From positions 1-29,072 of the forward strand of contig JAFZCF010000165.1 in NCBI GenBank assembly GCA_017552165.1: a stretch of 29,072 bases of DNA. The letters are read 5' to 3'. Below the pieces are notes generated by a model. The model made no database searches. It worked only from the letters and a program-made list of their open reading frames with translations, and was not told the DNA's origin. Below, piece after piece: positions 1-8,243 of this stretch (within the stretch, counting starts at the first letter, position 1; the number at the start of each line of letters is the position of its first letter). This stretch comes from Clostridia bacterium (GTDB taxonomy: Bacteria; Bacillota_A; Clostridia; Oscillospirales; CAG-272). Both the position numbers and the translations under genes were made by a program.

Positions 1-1403
1 AGATTTGACTCGAGATACTCGGTAAGATCCTCCGCCATCTTCGTCGTGAGCGTCGTGACGAGGGTGCGCTCGCCGCGCTCCGCGCGGATGCGGATCTCCC
101 CCATGACGTCGTCAACCTGCCCTTTGATGGGTCTTATCTCCACTTCGGGGTCGACGAGCCCGGTCGGACGGATGATCTGCTCCACCAGCTGTGAAGCTCT
201 GTTTCTCTCGTATTCGGCCGGTGTGGCCGAAACGTATATGACCTGATTGAGTTTTGAATTGAATTCGTCGAAGAAAAGCGGCCTGTTGTCAAAGGCGGAC
301 GGGAGCCGGAAGCCGTATTCCACGAGACTTTCCTTCCTCGCCCTGTCGCCGCCGCTCATGCCCCTCACCTGCGGGACGGTGACGTGCGATTCGTCGATGA
401 AAAGCAGAAAATCGTCGGGGAAATAGTCGAGCAGGGTGTAGGGCGTGCTGCCCTCCGGCCTGCCGGAAAACACGCGGGAGTAGTTCTCGACTCCGGAACA
501 GTAGCCGATCTCCCGTATCATCTCGATATCGTATCTCGTGCGCTCGGATATCCTCTGCGCCTCGATGAGGCGGCCCTGGGCTTTATAATACTCCACTCTT
601 TCTTCGAGCTCGCGCTCTATCTCGGAGATGGCCTTTTCGCGCTTTTCGTCCGTCGTCGCGTAGTGAGTGGCGGGGAAGACCGGCGCGTAGCTGAGCTCCC
701 TCACGACCTCGCCGGTGAGGCGTTCGATCTCGCTGAGACGGTCGATCTCGTCGCCGAAAAACTCCACTCTGATTATTTTCCCGTCGGAGCCCGACGGGTA
801 TATGTCGACGGTGTCTCCCATCACGCGGAAACAGTTGCGGTCAAAGCCGATGTCGTTCCGGCTGTATTTTATCGAGACGAGCTTACGCAGGAGGGCGTCG
901 CGCTCCATCGTCATACCGGGGCGCAGGGAGATCATGAGATTGACGTAATCCTCCGGCGAGCCGAGACTGTATATACACGAGACCGACGAGACGATGATGA
1001 CGTCACGGCGCTCGAAAAGCGCCGAGGTCGCCGAGTGGCGGAGCTTGTCGATCTCGTCGTTTATGAGCGCGTCCTTTTCGATGTACATGTCCTTGCCGGG
1101 GATGTACGCCTCGGGCTGGTAGTAATCGTAGTATGAGACGAAATATTCGACGGCGTTGTCGGGGAAGAACTCGCGGAATTCCGAGCAAAGCTGAGCCGCG
1201 AGGGTCTTGTTGTGGGCGAGGACTAGGGTCGGGCGGTTGACGTTCGCGATGACGTTTGCCATCGTGAATGTCTTGCCCGAGCCGGTCACGCCGAGCAGGA
1301 CCTGCTCCTTCATCCCTCCGAGCACGCCGCGGGTGAGCTTTTCTATCGCCTGCGGCTGATCTCCCGTCGGTTTATACGGCGCCTTGAGATTGAATCTGTC
1401 CAT
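1..1403 (-). CDS. uvrB: Excinuclease ABC subunit B (5' part, runs off the window)
   Basis: UvrB is the damage-verification helicase-like subunit of nucleotide excision repair. It is loaded by UvrA and recruits UvrC. The protein begins [20 protein letters not shown], a typical UvrB start. The Walker A motif GVTGSGKT is at about residues 38-45. The aromatic beta-hairpin segment [12 protein letters not shown] follows, then the helicase motif IDESH and the VSATPAEYE motif. About 467 codons are visible; the family is usually near 660 residues, so the C-terminal helicase part and the UvrC-binding region lie beyond base 1. The ATG at 1403-1401 is preceded by AGGAAGG at good spacing. It has its own promoter and is not part of the operon to its right. 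I saw no LexA-type box next to the promoter. The identification is certain; only the truncation is due to the window. Confidence 0.98.
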   Translation of the reverse strand, partial: MDRFNLKAPYKPTGDQPQAIEKLTRGVLGGMKEQVLLGVTGSGKTFTMANVIANVNRPTLVLAHNKTLAAQLCSEFREFFPDNAVEYFVSYYDYYQPEAYIPGKDMYIEKDALINDEIDKLRHSATSALFERRDVIIVSSVSCIYSLGSPEDYVNLMISLRPGMTMERDALLRKLVSIKYSRNDIGFDRNCFRVMGDTVDIYPSGSDGKIIRVEFFGDEIDRLSEIERLTGEVVRELSYAPVFPATHYATTDEKREKAISEIERELEERVEYYKAQGRLIEAQRISERTRYDIEMIREIGYCSGVENYSRVFSGRPEGSTPYTLLDYFPDDFLLFIDESHVTVPQVRGMSGGDRARKESLVEYGFRLPSAFDNRPLFFDEFNSKLNQVIYVSATPAEYERNRASQLVEQIIRPTGLVDPEVEIRPIKGQVDDVMGEIRIRAERGERTLVTTLTTKMAEDLTEYLESN

Positions 1404-1425
1404 GATGACCTTCCTTTTCCGCTCT

Positions 1426-1454
1426 ATTTTAACCCAAATCCGCGGGATTGTCAA
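1426..1454 (-). promoter_or_regulatory. Sigma-A promoter of uvrB
   Basis: Reading the minus strand, TTGACA (complement of 1449-1454) is followed after exactly 17 bases by TAAAAT (complement of 1426-1431). The predicted start of transcription is near 1419, which leaves a leader of about 16 bases with a strong ribosome binding site before the uvrB ATG. No clear operator overlaps it. Confidence 0.85.
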
Positions 1455-1478
1455 CATGCCGCGCCCGTAAGTTGTTTT

Positions 1479-1506
1479 CAAAAATAAAGGCCGGGAGACC
1501 CCGGCC
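1479..1506 (-). terminator. Intrinsic terminator of the lipoprotein/SGNH operon
   Basis: On the minus strand a 7-bp stem GGCCGGG/CCCGGCC with a short loop (1489-1506) is followed by TTTATTTTTG (1488-1479). It lies about 20 bases after the stop of the SGNH hydrolase gene and just ahead of the uvrB promoter, so it insulates uvrB from the operon. A second short inverted repeat (GGAGGC/GCCTCC) sits between the stop codon and this stem. Confidence 0.8.
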
Positions 1507-1526
1507 GGAGGCGCCGTACGGCCTCC

Positions 1527-2948
1527 TCATTTCTTTTTGCTTTTGTGAACGATCACGGCCGAAACGACAGCCGTCGCCCCGACGGCGGTCGCGGCAAGCG
1601 CGCCGACGAGCGGGACCGAAAGATTTTTCCCCGGAGTCTCCGCGCCGGGGATCGCGCCGGTTTCCGAATCGTATCCTGCGTCGGTTTCTCCGCTGATCCG
1701 CCACGGAACGTCGTAAACTCCGAGGACGGCGGCGACGGTCTGCGCGTACAGCCGCGCGGCAAAGTCGTTCGGATGATTTCTGTTTCCTCCGATAAGGGCA
1801 AAATCTCCCGTTTTCTCTCTGACGTACCTGTAAACCGAATTGAGCGGCGCGACGGCAATTTCAAGTCCGGCGCTGCCGTTCTGCAGCGAGTAGTACGATT
1901 CCTCAAACTCGTCAAGATGCACGTTGCTTTCGTCGTACGCCATCATGTTCGGCAGCATGCCGGACAGAAGAATAAATTCAGCGTCGGGCAGCGCATCATG
2001 GAATCTTTCAAGCATGTTGCCGATCCTTTCCCTGTGCCCGGCAGCGGGGCTCCAGTATTCGTTCATCCCGAAACCGATGATTATGAGATCGGGGTCCGAA
2101 CCGATCACGCGGTCGATCATGTCGTCGATCGGACCATAGGACGTGCTCGTGCCTCCTATCGCCCAGTTCGTAAGCGTTATATCGTCGTAGCCGTAGGTCC
2201 GCTTCAGCGCTTCGATCAGCTGGTTCGGCCAAGTGGGCATGAAAGGGCTGATCCCGATCTTGGCAGTGGTCTGCGTCCCGTCAACACGATAGGTCTTTTC
2301 GTTCAGTCCGCTCGCGGAATAACCGACCGAGATACTGTCCCCTATTATCGAGACTGTAAGCGGCTCTTTGTTTGCGAGTTTTCTCGAAACGCCGGTCAGA
2401 CGGTCCGGTTCCGACTCCGGAACGGGGCCGCTCCAGGTATCCGCGGTCGTGTACGTGACCGCGAGATAATACGCCGGCATTACGGAATTGTCGGTTTTGA
2501 GCGCGCCGCCGCTGCCGTCTTTCAGTTGAAGAGAAAACTCCCTGTCGTTTTCGTCACAATACGCCGAGCGGGGCATTACGGGGATTCCCGAGCCCTCGGC
2601 CAGCGCCAGACCGGTCTCGGTGACGACGTAATCTTTTCCTTCGGAATAGACCGTATCCAGTCCGTATGATCTCACCGAAACGACCGTTTCCGGCCTGAAA
2701 AGCAGCGTCACGTTTTCTGTTTTGCCATCTCCGTTTACGTAAAAGACCGCCGTCTCCTGATAAACCGTTCCCGCTTCCCAGACCGGTTTCATATACAGCT
2801 CGAAATCGTATTTTGAGAGACGGGAGGCTTCGACTGCCGAAGATGTGAGATTCATGGTAAATACCGTCAGCGCCGCCGTTATAAGCAGCGCCGCCTTGCG
2901 CAATTTCGCTCTTTTGGTTTTGTAAAACATTTTTTGCATAATCGTCAC
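1527..2948 (-). CDS. Secreted, membrane-anchored SGNH/GDSL-type hydrolase
   Basis: Probably an extracellular esterase, for example a carbohydrate deacylase; the substrate is unknown. A basic N-terminus and a hydrophobic stretch ending near SSAVEA look like a signal peptide. An unassigned region of about 150 residues precedes the SGNH core: GDSISVG (nucleophile near Ser205 counted from the GTG start), AIGGTSTS (block II), GFGMNEYW (block III, with the usual Asn followed by Glu) and NHPNDF near residues 391-396 with the catalytic His. The C-terminus is a hydrophobic segment followed by HKSKKK, which suggests a membrane tail; there is no LPXTG. The GTG at 2948 overlaps the upstream stop as GTGA; an ATG three codons later (2939) is an alternative start. 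It is last in a three-gene operon with two GH123-like lipoproteins, which fits joint action on an external glycan. Confidence 0.85.
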   Translation of the reverse strand: MTIMQKMFYKTKRAKLRKAALLITAALTVFTMNLTSSAVEASRLSKYDFELYMKPVWEAGTVYQETAVFYVNGDGKTENVTLLFRPETVVSVRSYGLDTVYSEGKDYVVTETGLALAEGSGIPVMPRSAYCDENDREFSLQLKDGSGGALKTDNSVMPAYYLAVTYTTADTWSGPVPESEPDRLTGVSRKLANKEPLTVSIIGDSISVGYSASGLNEKTYRVDGTQTTAKIGISPFMPTWPNQLIEALKRTYGYDDITLTNWAIGGTSTSYGPIDDMIDRVIGSDPDLIIIGFGMNEYWSPAAGHRERIGNMLERFHDALPDAEFILLSGMLPNMMAYDESNVHLDEFEESYYSLQNGSAGLEIAVAPLNSVYRYVREKTGDFALIGGNRNHPNDFAARLYAQTVAAVLGVYDVPWRISGETDAGYDSETGAIPGAETPGKNLSVPLVGALAATAVGATAVVSAVIVHKSKKK

Positions 2949-4681
2949 CGCGGTTCGCCGGACTCGACGACGTCGAACAGGGCGATCCTCGCCTGCTCGA
3001 GCACCTCTCCGTCGGAGGTGAATTCGGTGTGTCCCGTCGTCACTTTGCCGACGTATTCCATGACCGCCTCGCGTCCGACGGCCCTCTCTGCCATCTTCAT
3101 GAGCTGGAAGTCTTCGATGCCGTCGCGGATCGATTCGAGCGAGAGCGAGCCGACCGGCGCTGCAGTAACGGGATCCCAGTACATGAGGACTCCGCCGCCC
3201 TCGTACGGCTCGGTCGATTTGGGAAGCGGCAGGTCAGCGTCCTCGTAATCCTTTGCCCAGAAATCGAGATACATGTTCCATTTCGTGGTGTGGTAGTACA
3301 GGAATCCGTCGAGGTCGAGCAGATACTGCTGCCAGTATATTATGCGTTTTTCAAGACCGGACTGGCAGGTCAGAATGTGAGGTCTGTCGGTATAGTCGCC
3401 GTAGGCGGGGCCTGCGTCGTACCAGAGGAGAGTGTCCCCGCGCTCCTGCCTGAGCTTGTGCATATATTCGACGGTCGCCGGGTGGCCGAACGCCGTGTAG
3501 ACGTCGGGGCAGTGGAGCGTGGTGAACTCCGCCAGTCTTTCGATCATCGGCGGGTCCATCGCGAGCAGCTCCGGCGTGTACATGACGCCGAAAGCGCACA
3601 GGAACTTCGTCGTGTTGAGATTGTTCCCGATCGAGAGAGCGACGTTCCGGAAATTCCGGAACATTTCTTCGTTCACCGGCTCGTCTCCGCAGTAGGCGCA
3701 GATCTTGTCCGTCCATCCGTTTTCATCGGCGGCTTTGCTCTGTTCGGCGAAGGTGCTCGAATTGTTCAGGACAACGAGCGTCTGGCGCGGATTATCCATA
3801 TATTTCGAAACGAGCTCGGGGTCGTCGAGAAGTTCGTCTTTCAGAGGCAGATGCCAGAGGCTCAGGCGGTTGTCGAGCATAAAATCGGCGTATTGCTGAA
3901 GAAGCTTGTAGACGGCGTCAACGTCGGTTTCGACCCCGGCGAACTGATTGTAATGTCCCGTGTCCATATTCGGCGCCGAATCCGGTCCGGGACCGCCGAA
4001 TCCGGGATCGTATTTTGAATATCCGTACTGGAACAGATCTTTCGATTCGGTTTTCTCGTCGTAATACACGTCGCGGACCCTGACCGTGACGCCGCCGGAG
4101 AGCAGCGTGTTTCCGTTCTGCTTTATTTCGAGCAGGCCCGTATAGGTTCCCGGCGCGGTGTTTATGTCCGTGACGTACTGAACGTAGAGCGTCTTCGCTC
4201 TGCCGCTCTTCAGGTCGAATTTTCCGCCCTGATAGGGATTGTCCTGCTCAAGCAGCGGCTCGGGGGTATAACCCTTTTTGTGAGAGATGTCCGGTCTGCG
4301 GACGTATATCTGCCATGCGACGTATACGGTACCGTTCAGCGTATGCCCGTTCCCGTCACTCAGAGGCGTGACCTCGCAGCGGAGGTTTTCGATATCGCCG
4401 TCCGAGACGATGACGTACTCGAATCCCTCTTTTTCGTTCTTCGCCATCTGGAAGGAAATATCCTGCTTTGTCCCGGGCGTGAACTTGTCGCGCAGATAGA
4501 GCGCGGTCCCGTAGTCGAACCATCCCGTGACCGTCGCGGGGCCGTCCGGAACGGCCTCCGTGTCCGTCGTATGCGGATCATTCCCGCCTGCGCTGCATGA
4601 GGATATGACGAGCGCCGCCGCGAGTGCTAAAATGGCGAGAACAAAGGCGGCGAGCCCCGTCTTTTTTGCTTTTCCGGTCAT
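2945..4681 (-). CDS. GH123/DUF4091-like lipoprotein, copy 2
   Basis: Predicted lipid-anchored surface protein of the GH123 (former DUF4091) family, whose characterised members are beta-N-acetylgalactosaminidases. The signal peptide ends in a lipobox-like VISSC with Cys29. A beta-rich N-terminal region comes first. The C-terminal half carries YCGDEP (Asp333-Glu334, a candidate for the adjacent Asp-Glu pair that the family uses in substrate-assisted catalysis), LLWYDAGPAYGDY, a WQQYLLDLDGFLYY segment, LMYWDP and SLSLESIRDGIEDFQLMK, the family's hallmark ending. It is 578 residues and looks complete. It overlaps both neighbours by 4 bases (ATGA on entry, GTGA on exit), so translation is probably coupled. 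It is a close paralogue of the gene upstream, apparently from tandem duplication. The family call is firm; the substrate is inferred only. Confidence 0.85.
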   Translation of the reverse strand: MTGKAKKTGLAAFVLAILALAAALVISSCSAGGNDPHTTDTEAVPDGPATVTGWFDYGTALYLRDKFTPGTKQDISFQMAKNEKEGFEYVIVSDGDIENLRCEVTPLSDGNGHTLNGTVYVAWQIYVRRPDISHKKGYTPEPLLEQDNPYQGGKFDLKSGRAKTLYVQYVTDINTAPGTYTGLLEIKQNGNTLLSGGVTVRVRDVYYDEKTESKDLFQYGYSKYDPGFGGPGPDSAPNMDTGHYNQFAGVETDVDAVYKLLQQYADFMLDNRLSLWHLPLKDELLDDPELVSKYMDNPRQTLVVLNNSSTFAEQSKAADENGWTDKICAYCGDEPVNEEMFRNFRNVALSIGNNLNTTKFLCAFGVMYTPELLAMDPPMIERLAEFTTLHCPDVYTAFGHPATVEYMHKLRQERGDTLLWYDAGPAYGDYTDRPHILTCQSGLEKRIIYWQQYLLDLDGFLYYHTTKWNMYLDFWAKDYEDADLPLPKSTEPYEGGGVLMYWDPVTAAPVGSLSLESIRDGIEDFQLMKMAERAVGREAVMEYVGKVTTGHTEFTSDGEVLEQARIALFDVVESGEPR

Positions 4682-6408
4682 TTTCCGCCTCCGGACTCGA
4701 CGATGTCGAACAGGGCGTTTTTGGCTTGCTCGAGGACCTCGGGGTCGGATGTGAACTCCGAGTGGCCGGTCGTCACCCGGTTAACGAGCTCCATCACGGC
4801 GTCGCGGCCGGCGGCCGCCTCCGCCATCTTCATAAGCTGGAAATCCTCGATGCCGTCGCGCACGGCCTCGAGCGAGAGCGAGCCCTTGGGGTCTCCCGTG
4901 ACGGGATCCCAGTACATCAGCACGCCGAGCCCCTCGTAGGTGTCGATCCCGCCGGGCACCGCCATCGGATGCTCGGCGTCCTCGTAGCCCTCGGCCCAGA
5001 AATCGAGATATCTGTTCCATTTTGCGGAGTGGTAATACAGGAATCCGTCGATATCGAGCATATACTGCTGCCAGAAGATTATGCGCTTTTCGAGCCCTGG
5101 AACGCACGTGAGGATGTGGGGCTTGTTCACGTAATCGCCGTAGGCGGGTCCCGCGTCGTACCAGAAGAGCGTGTCGCCGCGTTCCTCCCTCATTTTGTGC
5201 ATGAAATCGAGCGTCGGCTGATGGCCGAACGCCGTATAGACGTCGGGGCAGTAGAAGGTTGAGAACTCGCTCATCCTCTCGACGAGCATGGGCTGCATCT
5301 CAAGTATATCCCTGACGAACATCAGCCCGAAAGCGCAGGTCAGCTTTGTCGTGCGCGCCTTTTTGCTGAGCTCGAGCGCCCACGCCTTTATCGCCCGGAA
5401 CGTCTCGTCGTCGGTCGGTTCGTCTCCGTACGAAACGCTTATCTTATCGAGCCAGCCGTTTTCCTCGGCGACCCTGCTCTGCTCCTCAAGAGTGCTTTCG
5501 TTCGTCAGATTCACGAGCGTGAGCCGGGGATTGTCCATATATTTTCTGACGAGCTCGATGTCGTCGAGAAGCCCGTCCTTCAGGGGGAGGGCGGCCGGAC
5601 CGAGACGGTTTTCGAGCATGAAATCGACGTATTTGCGTCTTATCTCATAGGCCTTGTCCGGGTCGTTTTCAACCCCGTGAAACTTGCTGTAATGTCCGTC
5701 GTCCATGTCGGGGGCGGAGTCCGGTCCCGGCCCGCCGAAGCCGTCGTCATATTTGCAGTAGGTGTACCCGAACATGGAGGAACAGTAGGTCTTTTCTTCG
5801 TAATACACGTCGCGGACGGTGACTGAGACCTCTCCCGAGAGGAGCGTCTCGCCGCCGCGCCTGATTTCAAGCTGCCCGGTGTATGTCCCCGGGACGGTGT
5901 CGGCGTCCGTCGAGTACTGAACGTATATCGTCTTCGCCCTGCCGCTTATCAGATCGAAGGAGCCGCCCTGATACGGGTTGTCCTGTTCGAGAAGCGGCTC
6001 CGGCGTGTAGCCCCTTTTGTGCGACAGGTCGGCCGTCCTCACGTATATCTGCCATGCGATGAAGACCTCGCCGTCGAGGACGTGACCGCTGCCGTCGCCG
6101 AGCGGCGTGACTTCACAGCGGAGACCGTCGATATCGCCGTCCGAGACTATGACGTACTCAAAGCCCTCTTTTTCGTTTTTCGCCATCTGGAACGAAATGC
6201 TCTGCTTCGTTCCCGGCGTGAACTTGTCGCGCAGATAGAGCGCCGTCCCGTAGTCGAACCACCCGGTGACTGTCGCCGGCTTGTCCGGCGCGGCCTCTGT
6301 ACCCGTCGTCTGCTTATCGTTTCCGCCGGAGCTGCAGGACGATATGACGAGCGCCGCCGCGAGCATGGTCAACGCAAGAATGAGCGCAAAAAGTTTCGGC
6401 CTTTTCAT
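4678..6408 (-). CDS. GH123/DUF4091-like lipoprotein, copy 1
   Basis: First gene of the minus-strand operon. It has the same domain order as its downstream paralogue: a short signal peptide with lipobox VISSC (Cys25), a linker rich in Thr, Asp and Glu, a beta-rich domain opening with PATVTGWFDYGTALYLRDKF, and a GH123-like catalytic half with YGDEP (Asp329-Glu330), LFWYDAGPAYGDY and VRDGIEDFQLMKM. The N-terminal region is nearly identical to the other copy, while the stretch around the presumed active site and its helices differs more (for example YCGDEPVNEE against YGDEPTDDE). This suggests related but not identical substrates. The ATG at 6408 follows GGGAG and a leader of about 36 bases from a strong promoter. 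The role is presumed to be external glycan hydrolysis; beta-GalNAc release is a family-based guess. Confidence 0.85.
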   Translation of the reverse strand: MKRPKLFALILALTMLAAALVISSCSSGGNDKQTTGTEAAPDKPATVTGWFDYGTALYLRDKFTPGTKQSISFQMAKNEKEGFEYVIVSDGDIDGLRCEVTPLGDGSGHVLDGEVFIAWQIYVRTADLSHKRGYTPEPLLEQDNPYQGGSFDLISGRAKTIYVQYSTDADTVPGTYTGQLEIRRGGETLLSGEVSVTVRDVYYEEKTYCSSMFGYTYCKYDDGFGGPGPDSAPDMDDGHYSKFHGVENDPDKAYEIRRKYVDFMLENRLGPAALPLKDGLLDDIELVRKYMDNPRLTLVNLTNESTLEEQSRVAEENGWLDKISVSYGDEPTDDETFRAIKAWALELSKKARTTKLTCAFGLMFVRDILEMQPMLVERMSEFSTFYCPDVYTAFGHQPTLDFMHKMREERGDTLFWYDAGPAYGDYVNKPHILTCVPGLEKRIIFWQQYMLDIDGFLYYHSAKWNRYLDFWAEGYEDAEHPMAVPGGIDTYEGLGVLMYWDPVTGDPKGSLSLEAVRDGIEDFQLMKMAEAAAGRDAVMELVNRVTTGHSEFTSDPEVLEQAKNALFDIVESGGGK

Positions 6409-6450
6409 TTTATGACTCCCGTGATTTTCCGTTGGTTTATCGTTACGGGT

Positions 6451-6479
6451 ATATTAACACATCGGCCTTTTTTTGTCAA
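6451..6479 (-). promoter_or_regulatory. Sigma-A promoter of the lipoprotein/SGNH operon
   Basis: On the minus strand TTGACA (complement of 6474-6479), 17 bases, then TAATAT (complement of 6451-6456). This is nearly perfect consensus and suggests strong expression. Transcription would start near 6444 and run to the terminator around 1479-1506. Confidence 0.87.
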
Positions 6480-6480
6480 G

Positions 6481-6526
6481 CCGCGGAGGGCTGTTTTAGC
6501 CCCTTTTCACGGGCTCTCCCGCCGCG
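6481..6526. repeat. Imperfect inverted repeat between divergent promoters
   Basis: CCGCGGAGGG (6481-6490) pairs with CCCGCCGCGG (6517-6526) with one mismatch. Nested inside, AGCCC (6498-6502) can pair either with GGGCT at 6488-6492 or with GGGCT at 6511-6515, so two short hairpins compete. It touches the -35 box of the leftward promoter at 6474-6479 and lies upstream of the rightward one. Neither promoter would transcribe it. It may be a regulator binding site or an old terminator (GATTTTT follows at 6534-6540). Its function is unknown. Confidence 0.45.
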
Positions 6527-6568
6527 GCCGGGCGATTTTTAAGGATGGACTTATTTTCTGCCCGGCGG

Positions 6569-6597
6569 TTGATTTTTACTCCCGGCTGTGGTATAAT
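6569..6597 (+). promoter_or_regulatory. Extended -10 promoter of prfC and the downstream locus
   Basis: TTGATT (6569-6574), a 17-base spacer, then TATAAT (6592-6597), with TG at 6589-6590 forming an extended -10. Transcription should begin near 6604, giving a leader of less than 20 bases before the prfC ATG. It is the only clear plus-strand promoter I see before 26201, so it may drive the polysaccharide genes too. Confidence 0.85.
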
Positions 6598-6620
6598 AAA
6601 CTGATTTACTGTGGGGAAAT

Positions 6621-8225
6621 ATGCAAATGGAAGAAAACGCCAAACCTATATCGCGCCGGAGGACCTTCGCGATCATATCACATCCCGACGCCGGGAAGAC
6701 CACGCTGACCGAAAAGCTGCTGCTTTACGGCGGCGCGATACAGACGGCCGGCTCGGTAAAAGGCAAGGCCTCCGACAGGCACGCGGTGTCCGACTGGATG
6801 GAGATGGAGAAAAAAAGAGGGATTTCGATAACCTCCTCCGTAATGCAGTTCGAATACGAGGGATACTGTGTCAATATACTCGACACACCGGGACATCAGG
6901 ACTTTTCGGAGGACACGTACCGCACCCTCATGGCGGCTGACTCCGCGGTCATGGTGATAGACGCCGCAAAGGGCATCGAGCCGCAGACGAGAAAGCTTTT
7001 CCGCGTATGCGCTCTGCGGCACATTCCGATATTCACTTTCATAAACAAGCTCGACCACGACGCTCGCGACCCGTTCGACCTCGTCGACGAGCTCGAGCAC
7101 GAATTCGGCATCGGCACGTACTGCATGAACTGGCCGATCGGCTCGGGAGTCAGCTTCAAGGGAGTTTACGACAGAGACAGACGGCGCATCCTAACATACG
7201 CCGACGCCCACCGCGGCAGAGACCGGCTCGCGGCGACTGAGTGCGAGATCACGGACACCGAAACGCTCGACAGACTTATCGGTCCGGAGGAGCGCGAAAC
7301 GCTGACCGCGCAGATCGAGCTGCTTGACGGCGCCTCTTTCGATTTTGACGAAAAGAAGGTCTCGGAGGGCAGGCTTTCGCCGGTGTTCTTCGGCTCGGCG
7401 CTCAACAATTTCGGCGTCGAGACCTTCCTCGAGAGCTTTCTACGCCTTTCGTCCCCTCCGCGGGGCAGAAAGACGAAGGACGGCGGAGAGATAACCCCCG
7501 ACAATCCGGGATTCTCGGCTTTCGTTTTCAAGATACAGGCAAACATGAACAAGGCCCACCGCGACAGGATCGCGTTCATGCGCATAGTTTCGGGCAGATT
7601 CGAGCGCGGACGGGATTACTATCACGTCCAGGGCGGCAGGGAGGTCAAGCTCTCCCGCCCGCAGCAGATGATGGCCCAGGAGAGGTCGATAGTCGACGTC
7701 GCGTACGCCGGCGACATAATCGGGGTGTTCGACCCCGGGATATACGGCATTGGCGACACGGTTTGCGAGTCGGGCATGAGCGCCGAGTTCGAGGACATTC
7801 CGACCTTCTCGCCGGAGTGCTTCGCGCTGGTCGAGCAGACGGACAGCATGAAGCGCAAGCAGTTTGCCAAGGGGGTCACTCAGATATCCCAGGAGGGCGC
7901 TATCAGGATCTTTTTCGAGCCGGACGCGGGAATGGAAAAGGTCTACGTCGGCGTCGTCGGTCAGCTTCAGTTCGACGTACTCGAGTCGAGGATGAAGAGC
8001 GAATACGGCGTCGGATACATGATGAGGCCTCTCGATTACACGATCATCAAAAAGGTTCCTCCGGATACCGACCCTTCGAAGCTCTATCTCTACGAGGTCA
8101 AATGGGTTCAGGACGCGAAGAAAGAGAACTATCTCCTGTTCTCGTCCGAATGGAGTCTCCGCTACACCCTCGAGCACAACGAGGGGCTTGAACTTCTTCC
8201 TTACGGCAACGGGGGGAACATGTGA
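6621..8225 (+). CDS. prfC: Peptide chain release factor 3 (RF3 GTPase)
   Basis: RF3 is a translational GTPase that removes RF1/RF2 from the ribosome after peptide release. The translation shows the P-loop SHPDAGKTT at residues 20-28, the RF3-type segment KGKASDRHAVSDWMEMEKKRG with switch I, DTPGHQD from Asp88, and NKLD at 142-145. The RF3-specific middle and C-terminal domains follow (RPQQMMAQER, VGVVGQLQFDVL). The length of 534 residues is normal. The start is ATG 6621 or ATG 6627; GGGG at 6612-6615 precedes both. The gene has its own strong promoter, and the MATE gene starts only 18 bases after its stop with no terminator between, so it seems to head a very long transcript. The identification is certain. 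Confidence 0.97.
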   Translation: MQMEENAKPISRRRTFAIISHPDAGKTTLTEKLLLYGGAIQTAGSVKGKASDRHAVSDWMEMEKKRGISITSSVMQFEYEGYCVNILDTPGHQDFSEDTYRTLMAADSAVMVIDAAKGIEPQTRKLFRVCALRHIPIFTFINKLDHDARDPFDLVDELEHEFGIGTYCMNWPIGSGVSFKGVYDRDRRRILTYADAHRGRDRLAATECEITDTETLDRLIGPEERETLTAQIELLDGASFDFDEKKVSEGRLSPVFFGSALNNFGVETFLESFLRLSSPPRGRKTKDGGEITPDNPGFSAFVFKIQANMNKAHRDRIAFMRIVSGRFERGRDYYHVQGGREVKLSRPQQMMAQERSIVDVAYAGDIIGVFDPGIYGIGDTVCESGMSAEFEDIPTFSPECFALVEQTDSMKRKQFAKGVTQISQEGAIRIFFEPDAGMEKVYVGVVGQLQFDVLESRMKSEYGVGYMMRPLDYTIIKKVPPDTDPSKLYLYEVKWVQDAKKENYLLFSSEWSLRYTLEHNEGLELLPYGNGGNM

Positions 8226-8243
8226 CCCGCGGCCGGCGCTGAC

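Noticed and set aside
384..1136. A 250-codon plus-strand frame opposite uvrB
   Set aside because: It lies wholly inside uvrB on the other strand and its composition is that of a codon-bias shadow.
1545..2669. A 374-codon plus-strand frame opposite the SGNH hydrolase gene
   Set aside because: Shadow of the conserved minus-strand gene, with no motif and no suitable ribosome binding site.
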